A stretch of DNA of 64,000 nt from Bacillus sp. DTU_2020_1000418_1_SI_GHA_SEK_038 (GTDB taxonomy: Bacteria > Bacillota > Bacilli > Bacillales > Cytobacillaceae), in contig NZ_CP135435.1 of the NCBI RefSeq assembly GCF_032341175.1, forward strand, positions 186,001-250,000. Reading direction: 5' to 3'. Below, piece after piece: positions 1 to 8,644 of this stretch. Positions within the stretch are counted from its first letter, which is position 1; every line of letters begins with the position of its first letter. The notes under the pieces are model-generated. The model was given only the letters and a program-made list of their open reading frames with translations, was not told where the DNA came from and did no database searches. A program made the translations under genes and the position numbers.

Positions 1-996
1 ACGATAAATGATATGTTGGTGATTATGTCTCAAATAGCGAGAAACACAGGGCTGGGTGTTTTAGTTATAGACGAGATTCAGCATTTAAGTAAAGCAAAAA
101 GTGGTGGGGATCAAAAGATGCTGAACTTTTTTGTAACACTAGTTAATACAATTGGTGTTCCAGTTATTTTAGTAGGAACTCCCGCTGGATTGTCTATTTT
201 GCAAAGTGAATTTAGACAGGCAAGGCGGGGAAGTGGTCAAGGAGATATGATTTGGGATAGATTAAAAAACAACCAAAACTGGGAGTTATTGATTAATGCG
301 CTTTGGGGTTATCAATGGACCAAGAAACAGATTCCTTTAACAGGTGATTTTAAAAATACCTTGTATGAGGAAAGCCAAGGTATTATTGATATTGCGGTAA
401 AACTTTACGCTATGGGTCAAATTGATGCCATTATGACAGGGAGGGAAGAAATAACACCAGAAACCATTAGTCAGGTGGCTAATAAGCATTTACAACTTGT
501 TAAACCAATGATTCAGGCTTTGAAGTCGGGTAACATTAGTAAGATTGCAAAGTTTGAGGATATCAGTACAGTAGATGTAGATTTTTTAGGATTTATGGAT
601 AGAGAAAGGGCTTCTATTGATTTGCAAATGAAGATAGAGGCAATAAAAAGAACGCAAAAGAAAAAAGAACAAGAAATGAGTATATCCATAAAAGAAAAGG
701 CAATTTTGAAACTTATAGAATTGGATTTTGAACCAAACGAGGTTCAAAAGGTTGTAGAGGAAATTACTGAAAAAGAGGGAAATTTGGATATAAACGAATT
801 GGTTGTGAGAGCCATTCAGGGAATATCTGTTGCATATAAACGAAAGAAAAGGTCAAAGAAGGAAGAATCTTCGGTAGTGAATGATATAAGAAATTTAGTT
901 ATTGAGGGACGAAAAGAGAACAAGACAGCGTATGAAATTCTTAGTAATGGTGGCTTTATTAAAAGTCATGAAAACGATTTTGGTTGGACAGGGTGA
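1..996 (+). CDS. tnsC: Tn7-like transposition ATPase TnsC (3' part)
   Basis: The reading frame is open to the left edge, so the N-terminus with Walker A lies outside the window. The visible part starts just before a Walker B segment (LVIDEIQHL) followed by a sensor-like stretch (PVILVGTPAG), typical of AAA+ regulators of the TnsC/TniB family. In known Tn7-like elements TnsC bridges the target selector (TnsD) and the TnsAB transposase. The long Lys/Glu-rich C-terminal tail resembles TnsC tails that contact TnsA/B. The gene ends 6 bp before tnsD, so the two are co-transcribed. TnsA and TnsB would be expected upstream. Family assignment is strong; TnsC rather than TniB rests on the large neighbouring TnsD. 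Confidence 0.87.
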   Translation, partial: TINDMLVIMSQIARNTGLGVLVIDEIQHLSKAKSGGDQKMLNFFVTLVNTIGVPVILVGTPAGLSILQSEFRQARRGSGQGDMIWDRLKNNQNWELLINALWGYQWTKKQIPLTGDFKNTLYEESQGIIDIAVKLYAMGQIDAIMTGREEITPETISQVANKHLQLVKPMIQALKSGNISKIAKFEDISTVDVDFLGFMDRERASIDLQMKIEAIKRTQKKKEQEMSISIKEKAILKLIELDFEPNEVQKVVEEITEKEGNLDINELVVRAIQGISVAYKRKKRSKKEESSVVNDIRNLVIEGRKENKTAYEILSNGGFIKSHENDFGWTG

Positions 997-1002
997 TGGG
1001 AA

Positions 1003-2889
1003 ATGATGACCTTCTTTCCTGTCCCGTATAATGACGAACTTTTATACAGTGTTTTGGCGAGATACCACGTACGTAGTGGAAACGTCAGTATCAAAGCAAC
1101 ACAAAAGGATATATATGGAACGGACAGTATTACAGCAATAATGGACTTGCCTTCTCATATCTATCGTATTATGGAAAACCTTCCTGTCGGGCATCATTAT
1201 ACACCCGAATACCTAATTGCAAATCATACACTGTATCCATTTTATGCTGCTTTCCTGCCTCCTGACCATGCTGCTAAAGTTAAAGAATCTATGATTGGGG
1301 ATAATGGGGGCAGCATTTATAATAGGATTGGTTTGATGGCAAGTTCAGTTAAGTTTAATCAGTACTTTAAATTTTGCCCCCAATGTGCTGAAGAAGAGAT
1401 GGATAATCTTGGGGAAATGTATTGGCATAGGATTCATCAAATACCGGGAGTTCTTGTTTGTCCAGATCATAACATTCCACTGTATGATAGCCAAGTAACT
1501 GTTAGAGGTTATAACAAGCATGATTATAGATTAGCCGCTCCTGAAACCTGCAAAAAAAGTGCTTCGGAATCAATTTACACTGATATGATTATGGAAAAGG
1601 CAATCAAAATTACAGAAGATATTAAATTCCTGTTAAGTAATAAGGTAGAAAATAAGTCGTTGGACTGGTTTAAAGAGCAGTATTTAAGTAGGTTAAAAGA
1701 ACTTAGTTTTGCAAATGTAAACGGTAGGGTAAGAAAAAAAGAGTTGCTAGAGTCCTTTTTGGATTTTTATGGACATGGATTACTGGAAAAAATGCAGTCA
1801 GATATTAATAATAATAACAATTGGCTAAATGATATGCTTCGTAGAAACCGTAGAACTACCCATCCCTTAAGACACCTATTATTTATACAGTTCCTCGGAA
1901 TTTCCATTTCGGATTTTTTTAGTAAAGAAATCGAATATAAACCGTTTGGAGAGAAACCTTGGCCATGTTTGAACCCTGTTGCTAGTCATTATTTGAGCCC
2001 CGTTGTTACCGACATAGAATTAAAGCATGGTACGGATAGTAAAAGTCCCATTGGGTTATTTAGGTGCGATTGTGGCTTTATTTACCTCAGAACAGGTCCT
2101 GATAAAGAAGAGAAAGACAGATACAAAATAACTAAGATTAAGCAGTTTGGCCCAGTATGGGAAGCCAAATTAAAACAACTTACTAGACAAAGACTAAGTT
2201 TAAGGGAAACGGCAAGGCAATTGAAGGTAGATCCAGCCACAGTCAAAAAATATGCTAAGAAATTAGGTTTACAAACATATTGGATAAAAAGAAGTGAGGA
2301 AGAGGATAGAAGTAAAAATTCCATTAAGCAGGATTCTCCTTCCAAGAAGAGAGAAGGATACAGAAGAGAATGGCTTAAATTAAAAAAACAATATCCCAGC
2401 AGCAGTAAAACAGAATTACGCCAACTTAACAATAGTGTGTTCACATGGTTATATCGTAATGATAGGGACTGGTTGAATCGAAACTCCCCTAATTTAAAAT
2501 CAACCGCCAATGATAATCATAGGGTTGACTGGAAGTATCGGGATGAGGAAATTTACGAAAATGTAAGAGTTGCAGTCAATGATTTGTTATCTGTCGAGAA
2601 GCCCAAACGTATTACAATAAGTTCAGTAGGCAGTAGAATTGGAATTAGACCATTATTGGAAAAACACCTTGATAAACTTCCAATGACAAAAGGGTATTTG
2701 AATGACAAAACTGAGAGTATTAAGGACTTTCAAATTAGAAGGTTACAATGGGCAGTACAGGAGTTAAAGGAAGACGGACATGATTTGTCCTTATGGAGAG
2801 TTTACCGAAAGGCTGGAATAAGGGAAACATTCCAGTATGAACTACAAGAAGAGGCATTAAAATTAATTATTGAAAACAATTATTTGTAA
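1003..2889 (+). CDS. tnsD: TnsD/TniQ-family target-site selector
   Basis: A 628-residue TniQ-superfamily protein. The N-terminus (FFPVPYNDELLYSVLARY) is the usual TniQ opening. A zinc-finger pattern CPQC followed about 30 residues later by CPDH lies near residues 126-157. The C-terminal half is Lys/Arg-rich with helix-turn-helix-like segments (near residues 396-425, LSLRETARQLKVDPATVKKY). In Tn7 relatives such proteins bind the attachment site and recruit TnsC. The length fits TnsD rather than short TniQ. The gene follows tnsC after 6 bp and is followed by a terminator-like hairpin, so it is probably the last tns gene, with cargo beginning to its right. Confidence 0.87.
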   Translation: MMTFFPVPYNDELLYSVLARYHVRSGNVSIKATQKDIYGTDSITAIMDLPSHIYRIMENLPVGHHYTPEYLIANHTLYPFYAAFLPPDHAAKVKESMIGDNGGSIYNRIGLMASSVKFNQYFKFCPQCAEEEMDNLGEMYWHRIHQIPGVLVCPDHNIPLYDSQVTVRGYNKHDYRLAAPETCKKSASESIYTDMIMEKAIKITEDIKFLLSNKVENKSLDWFKEQYLSRLKELSFANVNGRVRKKELLESFLDFYGHGLLEKMQSDINNNNNWLNDMLRRNRRTTHPLRHLLFIQFLGISISDFFSKEIEYKPFGEKPWPCLNPVASHYLSPVVTDIELKHGTDSKSPIGLFRCDCGFIYLRTGPDKEEKDRYKITKIKQFGPVWEAKLKQLTRQRLSLRETARQLKVDPATVKKYAKKLGLQTYWIKRSEEEDRSKNSIKQDSPSKKREGYRREWLKLKKQYPSSSKTELRQLNNSVFTWLYRNDRDWLNRNSPNLKSTANDNHRVDWKYRDEEIYENVRVAVNDLLSVEKPKRITISSVGSRIGIRPLLEKHLDKLPMTKGYLNDKTESIKDFQIRRLQWAVQELKEDGHDLSLWRVYRKAGIRETFQYELQEEALKLIIENNYL

Positions 2890-2958
2890 ACGTATTAATT
2901 ATTATTGTATCCTATATTTTATCAGAAAATATATAATACAGTAAGGAAGAAGGGGCGG

Positions 2959-2990
2959 GGTGGGATAGGATTTCCCACCTTGCTTTTAAA
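2959..2990 (+). terminator. Hairpin after tnsD
   Basis: GGTGGGA-tagga-TTTCCCACC forms a 7-9 bp stem about 70 bp after tnsD and is followed by a short T-containing stretch. It is a plausible intrinsic terminator, though the T-run is weak. The 240-bp gap between tnsD and the next gene shows nothing else recognisable. Confidence 0.5.
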
Positions 2991-3130
2991 CTATTTGTCT
3001 ATTACAATGAACTTTTATCACTGAAAAATGAAGGGGAAAATGGCTCTTAAATCCAAGTTAATGGTTTCCCTATATGTTTGTATAAGATTAATGCAAAAAA
3101 CAATTTGAAATTTCCCCCTAGGATTATAAA

Positions 3131-3883
3131 TCAAAAAGTACTATCTTCTAACCTTTTTAATGCCTTCTCATATGCCACGTTCCTTTCTTTTTCCTCCCAA
3201 TCAAGCCTCTGTAATATCCGTTGCCAATATATATTTCCCTCAACTGCATAAGATCTAGCAGTCTCCCTCCATAAAAATGCCTCAGCCTCTTCAAGGACAA
3301 TATAGTGCCTACTATAAATTTTAAAGTGAGGCATACCATCTTCTTTGATTAAACTATAAATTGTAGAAGGACTTGTCCGAAAATGATTTGCTGCTTCTTT
3401 TATAGTCAAAACAGTTCTTCCGTAGTAACTTTCCTTATCTTTCTTTGCATAGTTTTTTATTTCATTTGAAAAACTGGCTAATTCTTCCCTGATTATCTTT
3501 CGAAGTATTTCATCAATCATCGTAGGTTCCTCCTTTGTCTTTTGAAAGTTGTCGATTTCAGATTGAACTGTTTTCACATCCCAATTTTTATCTGGATCAG
3601 TCCAACCAAACTTTTTATAACTCTCAATTGTTTCTATAATTTCATTCTCATCTAGTATTATCCGAGATTTAACTTTTCGATGAGGCATTGCTCTTGATAG
3701 TGTCAATTGTCGAATTACGGAAGAACCAATACCAGTTAATGAGGATACTTCTTTGATAGTTAGATATTTTTTTATTGGATATTGTTCACTCTTGTTTAAT
3801 TTATTTACTGAAATAGATATTTCATCTTTAAGGATGGATTCCAAAAGGTACTCAAATGAATAACTACTTAACTTTTTTCCCAT
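3131..3883 (-). CDS. Protein with two excisionase-type helix-turn-helix domains
   Basis: A 250-residue protein with two MerR/excisionase-like winged helix motifs: YLTIKEVSSLTGIGSSVIRQL near residues 40-60 and LTIKEAANHFRTSPSTIYSLI near residues 159-179. Between them is a charged linker. Such domains bind DNA in excisionases and small regulators, and two in one chain suggests recognition of a repeated or long site. It lies upstream of nothing else on its strand except that the acetyltransferase-like gene precedes it by 17 bp, so the two form an operon. A role in transposon or cargo regulation is possible but only inferred. Confidence 0.6.
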   Translation of the reverse strand: MGKKLSSYSFEYLLESILKDEISISVNKLNKSEQYPIKKYLTIKEVSSLTGIGSSVIRQLTLSRAMPHRKVKSRIILDENEIIETIESYKKFGWTDPDKNWDVKTVQSEIDNFQKTKEEPTMIDEILRKIIREELASFSNEIKNYAKKDKESYYGRTVLTIKEAANHFRTSPSTIYSLIKEDGMPHFKIYSRHYIVLEEAEAFLWRETARSYAVEGNIYWQRILQRLDWEEKERNVAYEKALKRLEDSTF

Positions 3884-3900
3884 TTATAGACCTCCTTTAT

Positions 3901-4452
3901 TTATATATTTTTCCATTTTAAATCACCAATTTTTAGGCTTCCATTACTATTTTTATCTAAAATCACATCGAAATTGTGTTTCTTATAAAAGTGAACCAAT
4001 CTATCTATATGACCACTATCAACACTGGATATCCAGCCAGTGATACTATTTATATTCCTTTGCTTTGCAATCTCAATAAGGCTACTAAGTAATATGCTTC
4101 CGTAACCGTGATTAGATAGATATTCTTCAATTTCAATGTCGGCTAAAGAAATACTAGTAAAGTCATCATTGAAAAATGCTTTTAAAACCGGATCTGGGTA
4201 CAGGATTCCCTTCTTCGTTATGACTCTAACCCCAAGAAAAATGGTTGTTTCTTCCTCTTTGGGTGTTTCGTCATAAAAGTGTCTATATAGAATTAAATTG
4301 GCACCTTCCTTTTGGATTGTTGACATTAATTCAAAGCCTTTAGATGTTATCATTTCGGATTGGTATTTTCTCTCAAATTCAATATCACTTTTCCTTTTTA
4401 ATGGTGCAATTTTACTTCTACTAAATATTTGCTCAAATATATTCATAAGCAA
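3901..4452 (-). CDS. GNAT-like N-acetyltransferase
   Basis: A 183-residue protein. The C-terminal half has the GNAT pattern: ADIEIEEYLSNHGYGSILLSSLIEIAK (motif A with the G-x-G pyrophosphate loop, here NHGYGS) and a C-terminal FYKKHNFDVI segment matching the usual 'FYxkxGF' strand. The N-terminal 60 residues are not recognised. The substrate is unknown. It is transcribed first in a two-gene unit with the HTH protein and is divergent from the Thoeris genes, so the 110-bp gap probably carries both promoters. TTTAC/TATAAT-like boxes are visible but not clear enough to assign. Confidence 0.6.
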   Translation of the reverse strand: MLMNIFEQIFSRSKIAPLKRKSDIEFERKYQSEMITSKGFELMSTIQKEGANLILYRHFYDETPKEEETTIFLGVRVITKKGILYPDPVLKAFFNDDFTSISLADIEIEEYLSNHGYGSILLSSLIEIAKQRNINSITGWISSVDSGHIDRLVHFYKKHNFDVILDKNSNGSLKIGDLKWKNI

Positions 4453-4566
4453 CCACCTAACTAATTTTTACGAAAATATGTTCGTATTTATTGTATACTA
4501 TTATATATTTTATGGTACAATTTAACTACAGAATTTTACAAATTTTTTATATTAGGGGAGATTAGA

Positions 4567-5121
4567 GTGGCTTTATTTTCAAGAAGAGACTTAATTAATA
4601 AGGCAAATTCTGTAATACAGAAAAGTTACTACACTAAATCGGCTTCAACTATATTAAACGAAAGTTACAAAGCCTACAGTCCATTTAAAACATACGATAT
4701 TTTTCTTTCTCATAGTTACCAAGATGCAGAGGTGATTTTAGGATTAAAAAATACTTTAGAGGAAAGGGGATATGAGGTATATGTTGATTGGATAGAAGAC
4801 AAGCAATTAAGCAGGGGGAATGTAAATGCACAAACAGCAAATCAGATAAGAAACCGAATGAGAACTTGTAGAAGTTTATTCTTTGCTACTTCTGATAATT
4901 CTTCTGATTCGAAGTGGATGCCATGGGAATTAGGATATTATGATGGTTATAAAGGAAAAGTAGCAATACTACCAATAAATAATTCATCATATCAGAAAGA
5001 TTCCTTTGAAGGGCAAGAATATTTAGGATTATATAACTATGTTATTGATAACCATGGATTTGTGTATATTAAATATTTAAATGGAACAATTAAAAGTTTT
5101 AGAGAATGGGTCTCGGAATAA
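4567..5121 (+). CDS. thsB: Thoeris TIR-domain protein (first ThsB)
   Basis: A 184-residue protein with a GTG start preceded by AGGGGAG at 6 bp. After a 40-residue leader comes a classical TIR domain: YDIFLSHSYQDAE (residues 43-55), the YVDW strand, and WMPWELGYYDG with the putative catalytic Glu at residue 121. In Thoeris, TIR proteins sense phage and convert NAD+ into a cyclic ADP-ribose isomer that activates ThsA. The gene is 15 bp before thsA and in the same operon. Together with the second TIR-like gene behind thsA this is a multi-ThsB Thoeris. Which ThsB answers to which phage cannot be read from sequence. Confidence 0.88.
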   Translation: MALFSRRDLINKANSVIQKSYYTKSASTILNESYKAYSPFKTYDIFLSHSYQDAEVILGLKNTLEERGYEVYVDWIEDKQLSRGNVNAQTANQIRNRMRTCRSLFFATSDNSSDSKWMPWELGYYDGYKGKVAILPINNSSYQKDSFEGQEYLGLYNYVIDNHGFVYIKYLNGTIKSFREWVSE

Positions 5122-5136
5122 AAAGGGGGAACTATT

Positions 5137-6618
5137 TTGGAACTAAGTAGGGAAATCAATAATTTTATAGATGAATATGTTATTGCATTAAAAGAAGGAA
5201 ATGCTGCAGTTTTTGCAGGTGCAGGTTTATCTATACCTTCTGGAGTTGTTAATTGGAAGGAACTATTAAGGCGTCCTGCGTCAAGACTAGGACTAGATGT
5301 GGAAAAAGAAAGTGACTTAGTATCATTGGCACAATATATCTATAATGATTCCAAAACCAAAACACCTTTAACGGAATTAATAAATAATCACTTTAGTCAA
5401 ACAGGAAGAATAAACCGCAATCATGAAATCATTGCAGAATTGCCTATACGAACATTTTGGACAACTAATTACGATAAACTAATTGAACAAGCCTTAATCC
5501 AAGCAGGAAAGAAACCTGATGTAAAAAAACGAGTTAATGATTTGGCTGTGATTAAAAGTAAAAGAGATGCTGTTGTATACAAAATGCATGGTGATGTGGA
5601 AGTAGCAGATGAGGCAATTTTGATTAAAAATGACTATGAGTTATATGAGAAAAATAACCAAATGTTCACAATTGCTTTAAAGGGTGATCTAGTTTCTAAG
5701 ACCTTTTTGTTTATAGGCTTTAGTTTTGAAGACCCGAACCTAGAACATATCTTAAGCCGAATTAAAATATTATTAGATGACCATACTCGAACCCATTATT
5801 ATTTTATAAAAGAGGTGCTTGAAGAGGATTACCCAGATAATCAGAAGGGGAAAGAGCAGTTTCAATACGATAAAATTAAACAAGATTTAAAATGTGTTGA
5901 TTTAGAACGATATTCCATTAAACCCCTTATGGTAAAGAGGTATGAGGACATTACTACAATATTGGAGGTTATCACTGAAAGATTTAATAGAAATAATGTA
6001 CTCATATCTGGAAGTGCAGATGAATTTAGTGACTATACAGTTTCAGGAATAAGAGCACAAGATTTTATTCATAAACTAAGTAAAACTTTGAACCAAAAAG
6101 AATTTAAAGTTGCCACTGGATTTGGTTTGGGTGTGGGGAGCGCCGTAATAAATGGTGTATTAGAAGGAATGGAGGAATTAGGAACACGAAATATTAATGA
6201 ACACTTAATAATGAGACCGTTCCCTCAATATGCAACAAACGGTAAGGATATAAGCCAATTATGGGAGAAATACCGACAACAACTCCTAAGTGAATGTGGG
6301 ATAGCCATATTTATGTTTGGAAACAAAATTATTAAAAAGCAAGACACAGAAGAAGAGACTGAAGTTGTAGAAGCAAATGGTGTTATTAGAGAATTTGATA
6401 TTGCGGTAGATAAAAATGTAAAGGTGATACCAATAGGCGTTACTGGATATGCAAGTCGAAAGTTATGGGAACAGGTAATAAACGATTTTGATAGATATTA
6501 CCCTGATTATCCATATTTAAAAGATAAGTTTATTAAACTAGGTGAAGACGGTATTGATTTTAATCAACTAATTAATATAGTAACAGATATAGTTATTGAA
6601 TTTAGAGGAGGAGAATAA
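5137..6618 (+). CDS. thsA: Thoeris effector ThsA (SIR2-SLOG NADase)
   Basis: A 493-residue protein with a TTG start behind an AAGGGGG site. The SIR2 domain (about residues 1-280) has GAGLS at 28-32, TTNYD with Asn111, and HGD with His151. These correspond to the catalytic Asn112 and His152 of the studied Bacillus cereus ThsA. The C-terminal part (about 285-493) is a SLOG domain, seen in ISGSADEF and GFGLGVGSAVINGV, which binds the TIR-made signal. Activation depletes NAD+ and stops phage growth. The stop codon overlaps the ATG of the next gene (position 6618), so translation is coupled. All key residues are present, so the system should be active. Confidence 0.92.
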   Translation: MELSREINNFIDEYVIALKEGNAAVFAGAGLSIPSGVVNWKELLRRPASRLGLDVEKESDLVSLAQYIYNDSKTKTPLTELINNHFSQTGRINRNHEIIAELPIRTFWTTNYDKLIEQALIQAGKKPDVKKRVNDLAVIKSKRDAVVYKMHGDVEVADEAILIKNDYELYEKNNQMFTIALKGDLVSKTFLFIGFSFEDPNLEHILSRIKILLDDHTRTHYYFIKEVLEEDYPDNQKGKEQFQYDKIKQDLKCVDLERYSIKPLMVKRYEDITTILEVITERFNRNNVLISGSADEFSDYTVSGIRAQDFIHKLSKTLNQKEFKVATGFGLGVGSAVINGVLEGMEELGTRNINEHLIMRPFPQYATNGKDISQLWEKYRQQLLSECGIAIFMFGNKIIKKQDTEEETEVVEANGVIREFDIAVDKNVKVIPIGVTGYASRKLWEQVINDFDRYYPDYPYLKDKFIKLGEDGIDFNQLINIVTDIVIEFRGGE

Positions 6619-7103
6619 TGGCTAGAAAAACATTTTTCAGTTTTCATTTTGAAAGGGATTCTTGGAGAGCAGGTCAAGTAAGAAATAGTGGGCAATTTAA
6701 AGGAGATAAAGCAGGATTTATTGATAAAGCAGATTGGGAAGAGGTTAAAAGAAAAGGTGATCAGGCAATTAAAAATTGGATTGATAAACAATTAGAAGGT
6801 ACTAGTACAACTGTTGTACTTATAGGGAGTGAAACATCTGAAAGAAAGTATGTAGGTTATGAGATTGAACAAAGTGCAAAAAGAGGTAATGGACTATTAG
6901 GTGTTTATATACATCGTGTTAAAGATGCTAATGGCAGTACGGACACGAAGGGGAAGAACCCTTTTGATAATTGGTATTATGAACGGGATGGAAAAAAAGT
7001 TTATTTCTCAGAAATTTATCCTACATATGATTGGGTAAGTGATAATGGACGAGATAATCTAGGTAAATGGATTGAAGCAGCCGCCAAAAAGGCTGGTAAA
7101 TAA
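6618..7103 (+). CDS. thsB: Thoeris TIR-like protein (second ThsB, MTH538/DUF1863 type)
   Basis: A 161-residue protein starting MARKTFFSFHFERD. This matches the ThsB type first described in Bacillus cereus Thoeris, a TIR-like (DUF1863) fold. The segment TTVVLIGSETSERKYVGYEIEQS holds the expected catalytic Glu (residue 82). C-terminal residues WYYERDGKKVYFSEIYPTYDW are also typical. It overlaps the thsA stop by one base and has GGAGGAGAAT just before the ATG. A terminator hairpin follows at once, so the operon is thsB-thsA-thsB. The two TIRs differ strongly and may sense different phage components (inference from studied multi-ThsB systems). Confidence 0.9.
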   Translation: MARKTFFSFHFERDSWRAGQVRNSGQFKGDKAGFIDKADWEEVKRKGDQAIKNWIDKQLEGTSTTVVLIGSETSERKYVGYEIEQSAKRGNGLLGVYIHRVKDANGSTDTKGKNPFDNWYYERDGKKVYFSEIYPTYDWVSDNGRDNLGKWIEAAAKKAGK

Positions 7104-7105
7104 TA

Positions 7106-7143
7106 TTTGAACTTGGTCAATGGAATAATTGACTAGGTTCAAA
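7106..7143 (+). terminator. Terminator hairpin of the Thoeris operon
   Basis: A near-perfect inverted repeat with arms TTTGAACTTGGTCAAT and ATTGACTAGGTTCAAA lies 3 bp after the last Thoeris stop. The T-run is poor, but position and stem length fit a transcription stop, possibly bidirectional. Confidence 0.6.
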
Positions 7144-7226
7144 TATTTACGAAAAGAATTAAATTATGAAGCATTTAAATTTTATTACCATAATTAGTTA
7201 AGGTACAGAAAATGAGTATAGCATTG

Positions 7227-7535
7227 CTATACTCGATTAAAATACCTTATTTCGAATTGTTCAGTTCTCGTTAATTGATTGATTAACTCATTATCAAATT
7301 CATTTTCTAAAGGTTTGTTTAAATATATGTAGTCTAATTCTGAAAGAGGGGAGTTAAGTAATTCCATTAATTCAATGCTTTGATTGAAGGTATCTAGAAA
7401 TACTCCTTTAATTACATGGTGGGTTTCTAATTGTTGAATTAATTCATTGACATGGAGTACTGCCTGTTCTGTACTTTCTTCTTTGTTTTTTTGATAATAA
7501 ATTGCTACATTTGCCACTTGTTTCACCCTTTCCAT
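7227..7535 (-). CDS. Small protein resembling a catalytically dead serine-recombinase N-domain
   Basis: A 102-residue protein with no assigned family. Its strand and helix pattern (VANVAIYYQKNKEESTEQAV, HHVIKGVFLDT, LLNSPLSELDYIYLNKP, TEQFEIRYF) follows the N-terminal domain of serine resolvases, but the catalytic Ser and the Arg residues are missing. It is divergent from the cytosine methyltransferase gene with about 110 bp between, the position where a controller (C) protein would sit. However, it has no helix-turn-helix. A palindromic hairpin GAGTATAGCATTGCTATACTC overlaps its 3' end. The resolvase likeness is pattern-based only. Confidence 0.45.
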   Translation of the reverse strand: MERVKQVANVAIYYQKNKEESTEQAVLHVNELIQQLETHHVIKGVFLDTFNQSIELMELLNSPLSELDYIYLNKPLENEFDNELINQLTRTEQFEIRYFNRV

Positions 7536-7645
7536 TAGGGTATTGTTAAAAAGTAACTTATATATGATATCACATAATTCGACTCAAGTTAAAGATTTTT
7601 TGTTATAATTGGCTTACTAGAACAAGTTGAAGGGAGACTATAAAT

Positions 7646-8644
7646 ATGTTATATAAATTTATTGACTTGTTCGCAGGAATTGGTGGTATTCGTCTGGCGT
7701 TTGAAGAATATGGAGAATGTGTATTCTCTTGTGAATGGGATATGAAGGCTCAAGAAACATATGAAGCAAACTTCGGACATAAACCAGTAGGTGATATTCG
7801 ATCAGTAGATGAAAAAGAAGTCCCAGATCATGATATATTGCTTGCAGGATTCCCATGTCAACCGTTCAGTATTGCTGGTGTTTCTAAGAAAAAATCATTA
7901 GGTAGAGAACATGGATTCCTTGATGAAACACAAGGGACTTTATTTTTTGATATAGCACGAATTATTAAGGAAAAGCAACCACAGGCATTTCTTCTTGAAA
8001 ATGTTAAGAACTTAAGAAGTCACGATAAAGGTAAAACATTTAAGGTAATAAAAAAAGTATTAGAAGAAGAGTTAGGCTATACAGTTTACGATGAAGTTCT
8101 AAACGCTAAGGGTCTTGTTCCTCAAAACAGGGAACGGATCTATATTGTAGGATTTAAGAAAAGATTGAAATTTGATTTTCCCAAAATTCCTAAAGAGGGT
8201 CCAGCATTAAGAACTATCCTAGACGATAATGTTGATGATAAATATACATTATCTGATAAACTCTGGGAGTACCTACAAGCCTACAAAGAGAAACACGCTA
8301 AAAAAGGTAATGGTTTTGGTTATGGGCTTGCAGACTTAGATTCATATTCAAGAACTCTTAGTGCTAGATATTACAAAGATGGAAGTGAGATTCTAATTCC
8401 TCAAGGTGAAGGAAAGAATCCTCGTAAATTAACTCCAACTGAATGTGCCCGCTTGCAGGGTTTTCCAGAAACGTTTAAGATTGTAGTATCGAATACTGCT
8501 GCCTATAAACAGTTTGGAAATTCTGTAGCAGTTCCCGTTGTTCGTTTAATTGCTGAAAAAATGGTACAGGCAATAGAACGGGACGAAATACTACCAGTGG
8601 AAGAGGGTCAATTGGAGTATGCAACAGTCGGAAAAGTTAACTAG
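7646..8644 (+). CDS. DNA (cytosine-5-)-methyltransferase
   Basis: A 332-residue C5-methyltransferase with the conserved motifs in order: DLFAGIGG (residues 7-14, AdoMet binding), GFPCQPFS with nucleophile Cys71, ENV (118-120), QNRERIYIVGF, a variable target-recognition region around residues 190-270, and the closing QFGNSVAVPV. The start has GAAGGGAG at 8 bp. Its 3' end overlaps the restriction gene by 26 bp, so the two form one transcript. Because the partner endonuclease is EcoRII-like, the target is probably CCWGG or a close variant. That specificity is inferred, not seen. It protects host DNA. Confidence 0.93.
   Translation: MLYKFIDLFAGIGGIRLAFEEYGECVFSCEWDMKAQETYEANFGHKPVGDIRSVDEKEVPDHDILLAGFPCQPFSIAGVSKKKSLGREHGFLDETQGTLFFDIARIIKEKQPQAFLLENVKNLRSHDKGKTFKVIKKVLEEELGYTVYDEVLNAKGLVPQNRERIYIVGFKKRLKFDFPKIPKEGPALRTILDDNVDDKYTLSDKLWEYLQAYKEKHAKKGNGFGYGLADLDSYSRTLSARYYKDGSEILIPQGEGKNPRKLTPTECARLQGFPETFKIVVSNTAAYKQFGNSVAVPVVRLIAEKMVQAIERDEILPVEEGQLEYATVGKVN

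Noticed and set aside
2082..2510. 142-residue minus-strand frame inside tnsD
   Set aside because: Lies wholly within a well-supported gene on the other strand and has no family features.
1..2889. CRISPR-associated transposon
   Set aside because: tnsC/tnsD genes alone are seen, with a full-length TnsD and no cas genes or array in the window.
7227..7535. Controller (C) protein of the restriction system
   Set aside because: Position would fit, but there is no helix-turn-helix and no C-box-like operator before the methyltransferase gene.
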